Part shown: positions 60,741 through 64,000 of the stretch, piece after piece
Numbering within the stretch: position 1 is the first letter of the stretch
Layout: each line of letters begins with the position of its first letter
Assembly: GCA_045596625.1 (NCBI GenBank)
Contig: JAZOCU010000052.1
Span: 16,320 to 80,319 of the forward strand
Origin: Firm-04 sp045596625
Lineage (GTDB): Bacteria; Bacillota; Clostridia; Oscillospirales; Ruminococcaceae
DNA: 64,000 nt
Reading direction: 5' to 3'
Translations under genes and position numbers: made by a program
The notes under the pieces: generated by a model
The model's database searches: none
Told to the model about the DNA's origin: nothing
What the model saw: the letters and a program-made list of their open reading frames with translations, nothing else

Positions 60741-61408
60741 GTTGTCACCTCCAGTACCTTGACCGTTCTGATCATCGGGCTTGTGTTGTCTGTCACCGCT
60801 TTCCATGCGAGATAATATTCGTCAGCAGATACACCGCTGCAGTCGTGCAGGACGGAGATATAGTTGCCGACGGAACCGAGCCAGCCGAACGGAACGGAGA
60901 TCGCCTCACCGCCGCTGAGCTTTTCGTGAATGTATCTTGCCGTTTCTGCAGGCGACATCTGCTGACCGCTCTTGCGTACCAGCCACATTTCGCCTGCATC
61001 GGTCGTGCCGGACTTGTAGGTAAGCAGAATCCTGTTTGCAGGCGTGATGCGAACCGGAGTGATACACATGGTGTAAATGACAGCGCCCCAGTTGAAGTCA
61101 GGCTGGTTATAATAGAGCGCATAGGCGTTCTCCGCACAGCAGAAATGCGGATACACATCTGCAAAGCCAGCGATGCTGCGGTATCCATCAATATAGAAAG
61201 TGTAGATGCTCTCACCGTATGTGGTAAGAGCATCATTGCCGTTGCAGAACAGTGTCACCTCCGGTCTGCCGGACGGGATCTGCAGCACCTTCGGCACGAG
61301 AGTATTCAGCTTTTCGGACTCAGAAGCCTGCACACCCATTGTTACAAGATTTCGGGCAAGCTGGTCGCGCTGCGCATCCAGCGCTGTCAGATAATTTGCA
61401 ATGCTCAT
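60737..61408 (-). CDS. Phage tail/baseplate-associated protein
   Basis: 223 aa. The N-terminus (ALDAQRDQLARNLVTMGV ... LVPKVLQI) is the helical attachment segment found at the start of many Firmicute phage structural proteins; the rest is beta-rich with aromatic residues, possibly a receptor-binding head. GGAGGTG precedes the ATG at 61408, which overlaps the stop of the previous gene. Exact role uncertain. Confidence 0.75.
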   Translation of the reverse strand: MSIANYLTALDAQRDQLARNLVTMGVQASESEKLNTLVPKVLQIPSGRPEVTLFCNGNDALTTYGESIYTFYIDGYRSIAGFADVYPHFCCAENAYALYYNQPDFNWGAVIYTMCITPVRITPANRILLTYKSGTTDAGEMWLVRKSGQQMSPAETARYIHEKLSGGEAISVPFGWLGSVGNYISVLHDCSGVSADEYYLAWKAVTDNTSPMIRTVKVLEVTT

Positions 61409-62613
61409 GTCGTCACCTCCACAATATCAGCCAGCGCTGTCTCTACACCGGAAAGCTCTGTTTCTACGGCAGAAAGCCGGGTAAGAATATCCGAAATGGA
61501 TGTGCGGCAGCCCTGCATATCATAGAGAATCTCTGTCTTGAAACGCTCGAACACGCCCTCATTTACACCGACACGCTCATTCAGATTCATTGCGGCTGTG
61601 TATGCTTCCTCCCAGCGGGATACGTGAGAATCCGTGATGCCGTTCAGCGTTGCAAGGTTGTGATGTGAATGCGCCTGTCGCGCCGCGCTTGCAATACTGT
61701 CAAGCATTTCCTGCGTGATACTGTCCAGAACGGATTTATTGGCATGAGAATGCGCTTGCGCAGAAACCTCACTCAGCCCTGTGGACAGTCCGTGCAGTGC
61801 ATTGCTGGTCGAAGCGCGGAAAGCCGCTTCATCCTGCAAATACTGCTCCGTAATGGTGTCCAGCACATCCTTGTTATTATGTGTATGACGCTGCGCATTC
61901 AGCGTCAGCAGTTCCTCGTTGATGGTCTGAATCTCATACTGCGTACTGTCCTCAAACTGCTGCAAGCCGGAGAGGTCAGAGAACAGTTCCGGTGTGATGC
62001 TATCGAGCGTTGCTTTGTTCGCATGAGAATGGAAATCTCCGGTTGCCGCTTCAATCTCACGCTCGACAATAGTCGTGACCTCAGAAGTTTTCGGGTATTC
62101 CGACATATCCGGTGTTTCTCCCGGTTCGCCCTTGAGCGATGCCAGCCACTCGGTTTCCGTGCCAACATAACCATGCTCCACCGCGATCTCATAGGCGGAC
62201 TTACCGTCAGCGCCGTGTCCTGCTTCCTCGATCTTCTTCAGAAGCTGCGCATACAGATCAGGCGTCGGCGGAATGGGCGGCTCATCATCACCCACAAAGC
62301 CGGATGGACGGATATTCAGCGTAACCGGCACAGTCGTTGCACGAACAGTCGTGTCGCTTTCGGTGTCGTAGCCGAATACCGACATTTTTGCAGCGCCGAC
62401 ATGAAACTCCGCAGGCAGATACAGTGATGTGCCATCCGTGCCGAGGACGATATTATAGGTCTCGTCACACTGCGAGAACTGCACGACCTTATGAAATCGC
62501 CGCCAGTCGCCGTCAAAGGTAAAGCGGAACTGTACATACTGGATCTGGTGATCGGCAAGCACTTCACGCTCCAGAATCTCAATGCTCTGATTCTTTACAA
62601 GGAATTTCCACAT
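61405..62613 (-). CDS. Phage baseplate/tail fibre protein with histidine-rich repeats
   Basis: 402 aa. Residues ~1-110 resemble a BppU-type baseplate N-terminal domain; residues ~130-175 contain the GADGKSAYEIAVEHGYVGTE element common in phage fibres. Four repeats of HxHxNxxxLxxIT (for example HSHANKATLDSIT and HSHANKSVLDSIT) lie at about residues 193, 241, 286 and 316, separated by helices. HxH repeats bind metal along fibre trimers in other phages. It overlaps its neighbours by one and four bases. Confidence 0.82.
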   Translation of the reverse strand: MWKFLVKNQSIEILEREVLADHQIQYVQFRFTFDGDWRRFHKVVQFSQCDETYNIVLGTDGTSLYLPAEFHVGAAKMSVFGYDTESDTTVRATTVPVTLNIRPSGFVGDDEPPIPPTPDLYAQLLKKIEEAGHGADGKSAYEIAVEHGYVGTETEWLASLKGEPGETPDMSEYPKTSEVTTIVEREIEAATGDFHSHANKATLDSITPELFSDLSGLQQFEDSTQYEIQTINEELLTLNAQRHTHNNKDVLDTITEQYLQDEAAFRASTSNALHGLSTGLSEVSAQAHSHANKSVLDSITQEMLDSIASAARQAHSHHNLATLNGITDSHVSRWEEAYTAAMNLNERVGVNEGVFERFKTEILYDMQGCRTSISDILTRLSAVETELSGVETALADIVEVTT

Positions 62614-63965
62614 TATTCACGCACCTCCGTCCATACTCTGTTTTCACGGTCATATTCCATGTATCCGTCAAGGCAAATTACTTTGTCAAGTCCGTGCGAA
62701 TCGCCCTGACCGCTGTTGTTATCCCAGTTGCCGCCCTTCGTAACCGTAGCCCAATCCGAAAGGCTGCCCTCATAAACAAGCTCATGCAGCGGCGTGTAGT
62801 TTATCATGTGAGAGCCGAGTTTTTTCACGTTGTTGCTGAGAGTCAGGCTCTGTAAAGGTGTTCCCACGAAGCAGAATCCGGGTACTTCCTCGCACTCCAC
62901 ACGGGCAGAGGTCAGTGTGCGGGAGTCCATAAACAGATAAGTTCCGAGTGTTGTCAGTGTTTCCGGGAGTGTCACAGATGTGAGGGATTCACAAGCAAAT
63001 GCCTTTTCTCCGATAGCTGTAATTGATGCAGGAATATTAAGCTCAGTGAGTCCACCCTGATCGTACATGAAAAACGCACGCTCTCCGATCTCAGTAAGGC
63101 TGGTCGGGAAACTTGCCAATGCCATGCTCTTGCAGCGTTCAAACAAACTGTTTCCGATTTTTGTGATACCGTCAGAGACTACAAGACTTCTGATATTTTC
63201 GTTCTCCCAGAAAGGCGAAAGTCCGATCTCGTAATCATAGGTCTCCCCTGTTCCATGCAGCAGGAGCTTGCCGTTTTCATAGAGAACATAGTGGATATTC
63301 TCACCACAAGTACCGATCTCAACAATGCCGCCGATGATATCATCGACTTCGGTCTGGAGAGTATCGACCTTATTGGTCAGCTCCGCAATGGTCTCGTTGT
63401 TCTCCTGCACCTCTGCGACAAGCTGCGCCATCTGCGACATCAGCTCCGTCACCTTGCATTTGCCGAGGATACACTTGCAGTAACCGCATACGTTCTTATC
63501 CTCACGATAATCGTACCAGTCACGCTCGGAAAGCTCTGTCGCACCCGGATTCATGCGCACAGCATACATCAACAGACGGGTTTTATTCTCATCAGTCGGC
63601 AGCGAAGGCAGAGAAGGATTCTCCGCAGGCGTTCCGGGAGTGATTTCAAGAGATACACTGCGCACAGATTCTCCCACATCAAGGAGAATTGCAATCGCCA
63701 CATATCTCGGAAGTGATTCATCCTGATAGCTTGTCAGGTCGATGCTATAGCGGGCATCGTTGATGAAATAGTGTCCGTCAATCCATGCCTTGCCGGTGCC
63801 GAGGTTGACTTTCAGACCGCTGCTTGCCGCCGTCAGCTTGAAGTTCTGCCCGTAGGTGTCGAGGATGCCGTTGCAAATGATGCTGGAGAGGTAGCTCGTG
63901 AAGTCCTCCGCCGTATAGGTGCGGTCGAGCCCCTTTGAATTGAAAAATCCGCTGTAAAAAGCCAT
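62613..63965 (-). CDS. Phage tail protein with leucine-rich-repeat (LRR_5/BspA-like) C-terminal domain
   Basis: 450 aa. An N-terminal phage tail/baseplate domain (residues ~1-150, MAFYSGFFNSKGLDRTYTAEDF), a Cys cluster (CGYCKCILGKC, ~161-171), a coiled coil (~175-215) and a C-terminal LRR_5 domain (~250-420) with repeats such as LTEIGERAFF, ITAIGEKAFACESL and NVKKLGSHM. BspA-like LRRs bind host surface molecules, so it is probably the adhesion protein. AAGGAGG precedes the ATG. Confidence 0.85.
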   Translation of the reverse strand: MAFYSGFFNSKGLDRTYTAEDFTSYLSSIICNGILDTYGQNFKLTAASSGLKVNLGTGKAWIDGHYFINDARYSIDLTSYQDESLPRYVAIAILLDVGESVRSVSLEITPGTPAENPSLPSLPTDENKTRLLMYAVRMNPGATELSERDWYDYREDKNVCGYCKCILGKCKVTELMSQMAQLVAEVQENNETIAELTNKVDTLQTEVDDIIGGIVEIGTCGENIHYVLYENGKLLLHGTGETYDYEIGLSPFWENENIRSLVVSDGITKIGNSLFERCKSMALASFPTSLTEIGERAFFMYDQGGLTELNIPASITAIGEKAFACESLTSVTLPETLTTLGTYLFMDSRTLTSARVECEEVPGFCFVGTPLQSLTLSNNVKKLGSHMINYTPLHELVYEGSLSDWATVTKGGNWDNNSGQGDSHGLDKVICLDGYMEYDRENRVWTEVRE

Positions 63966-63978
63966 ATATCATGCCTCC

Positions 63979-64000
63979 TTAAGTCGGATCGTAGCCATGT
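63979..64000 (-). CDS. C-terminal end of the preceding phage tail gene (partial)
   Basis: Six codons (HGYDPT) and a TAA stop are visible at the right edge, directly before the AAGGAGG of the next gene. The tight spacing and the clean stop suggest a real gene end, but so short a fragment cannot be identified. Confidence 0.4.

Larger units (their letters stand above)
53954..64000. mobile_element. Prophage, right part, integrated after rlmD (continues beyond window)
   Basis: All genes are on the minus strand and follow a late-phage order: tail/baseplate proteins, holin, endolysin, terminator, then integration genes, ending beside a conserved host gene. The DNA between the recombinases and rlmD is clearly AT-richer than the host. 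Three serine recombinase genes replace a tyrosine integrase. Packaging, capsid and early genes are outside the window. Confidence 0.87.

Noticed and set aside
1..64000. CRISPR arrays, rRNA, tRNA genes and insertion sequences
   Set aside because: No regularly spaced direct repeats, no cloverleaf or rRNA-like conserved sequences, and no transposase gene were seen. Prophage recombinases are the only mobile-element genes.

Overview
The window looks like a chromosomal segment of a Gram-positive, spore-lineage Clostridia member, most likely Ruminococcus-like (Oscillospiraceae/Ruminococcaceae). The evidence is a type III glutamine synthetase (glnN), spoVG, a GerW/YtfJ-family gene beside a DUF2953 gene, scpA-scpB, a LexA of the Gram-positive type, MBOAT/DHHW polysaccharide acetylation genes, strong AGGAGG-type ribosome binding sites and sigma-A promoters that nearly all have 17-bp spacers. 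Taxonomy is inference; there is no rRNA or tRNA gene in the window.

1-53,953 is ordinary host chromosome of moderate GC content. In order: a cut membrane protein, rimM and two unknown genes (minus); a CNNM/CBS protein; a Wzz-like protein with a nucleotide-sugar dehydrogenase (ugd); an ECF sigma factor overlapping a membrane partner gene; a 1,196-aa membrane protein, a DtxR/MntR-type regulator and trmO (minus); a three-gene O-acetylation operon (DUF4358-DHHW lipoprotein, MBOAT, DHHW); a TPR-like protein, aspS, a small membrane protein and an SGNH lipoprotein; a mutY-GNAT frame broken by one amber codon; glnN and gltA (ammonia assimilation and 2-oxoglutarate supply); pheS-pheT; a YfhO-type membrane protein with a Nudix hydrolase; spoVG; murC, lexA, zapA, a U32 peptidase-family gene, dut, DUF4321, a metal-binding HMA protein and a PHP protein; rluB-gerW-DUF2953; rpmB; an M50 protease with scpA-scpB; fhs; a flippase; two small unknown genes; and rlmD.

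53,954-64,000 is one end of an integrated phage, abutting the 3' end of rlmD. Read in its transcription direction (minus strand), it has tail/baseplate genes (63,965 to 60,737, one with leucine-rich repeats and one with histidine-rich fibre repeats), holin, GH25 endolysin and a terminator. A site-specific recombination module follows: a small SHOCT-like protein, a large serine recombinase, a truncated recombinase with no catalytic domain, and a second large serine recombinase. Between that module and the junction is an AT-rich three-gene operon with its own consensus promoter and its own terminator, a typical phage moron layout. Its proteins (65, 189 and 115 aa, the last a membrane-anchored coiled coil) resemble nothing I recognise, and it is the best candidate here for an undescribed system. 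The phage continues past the right edge, so its far attachment site is not visible.
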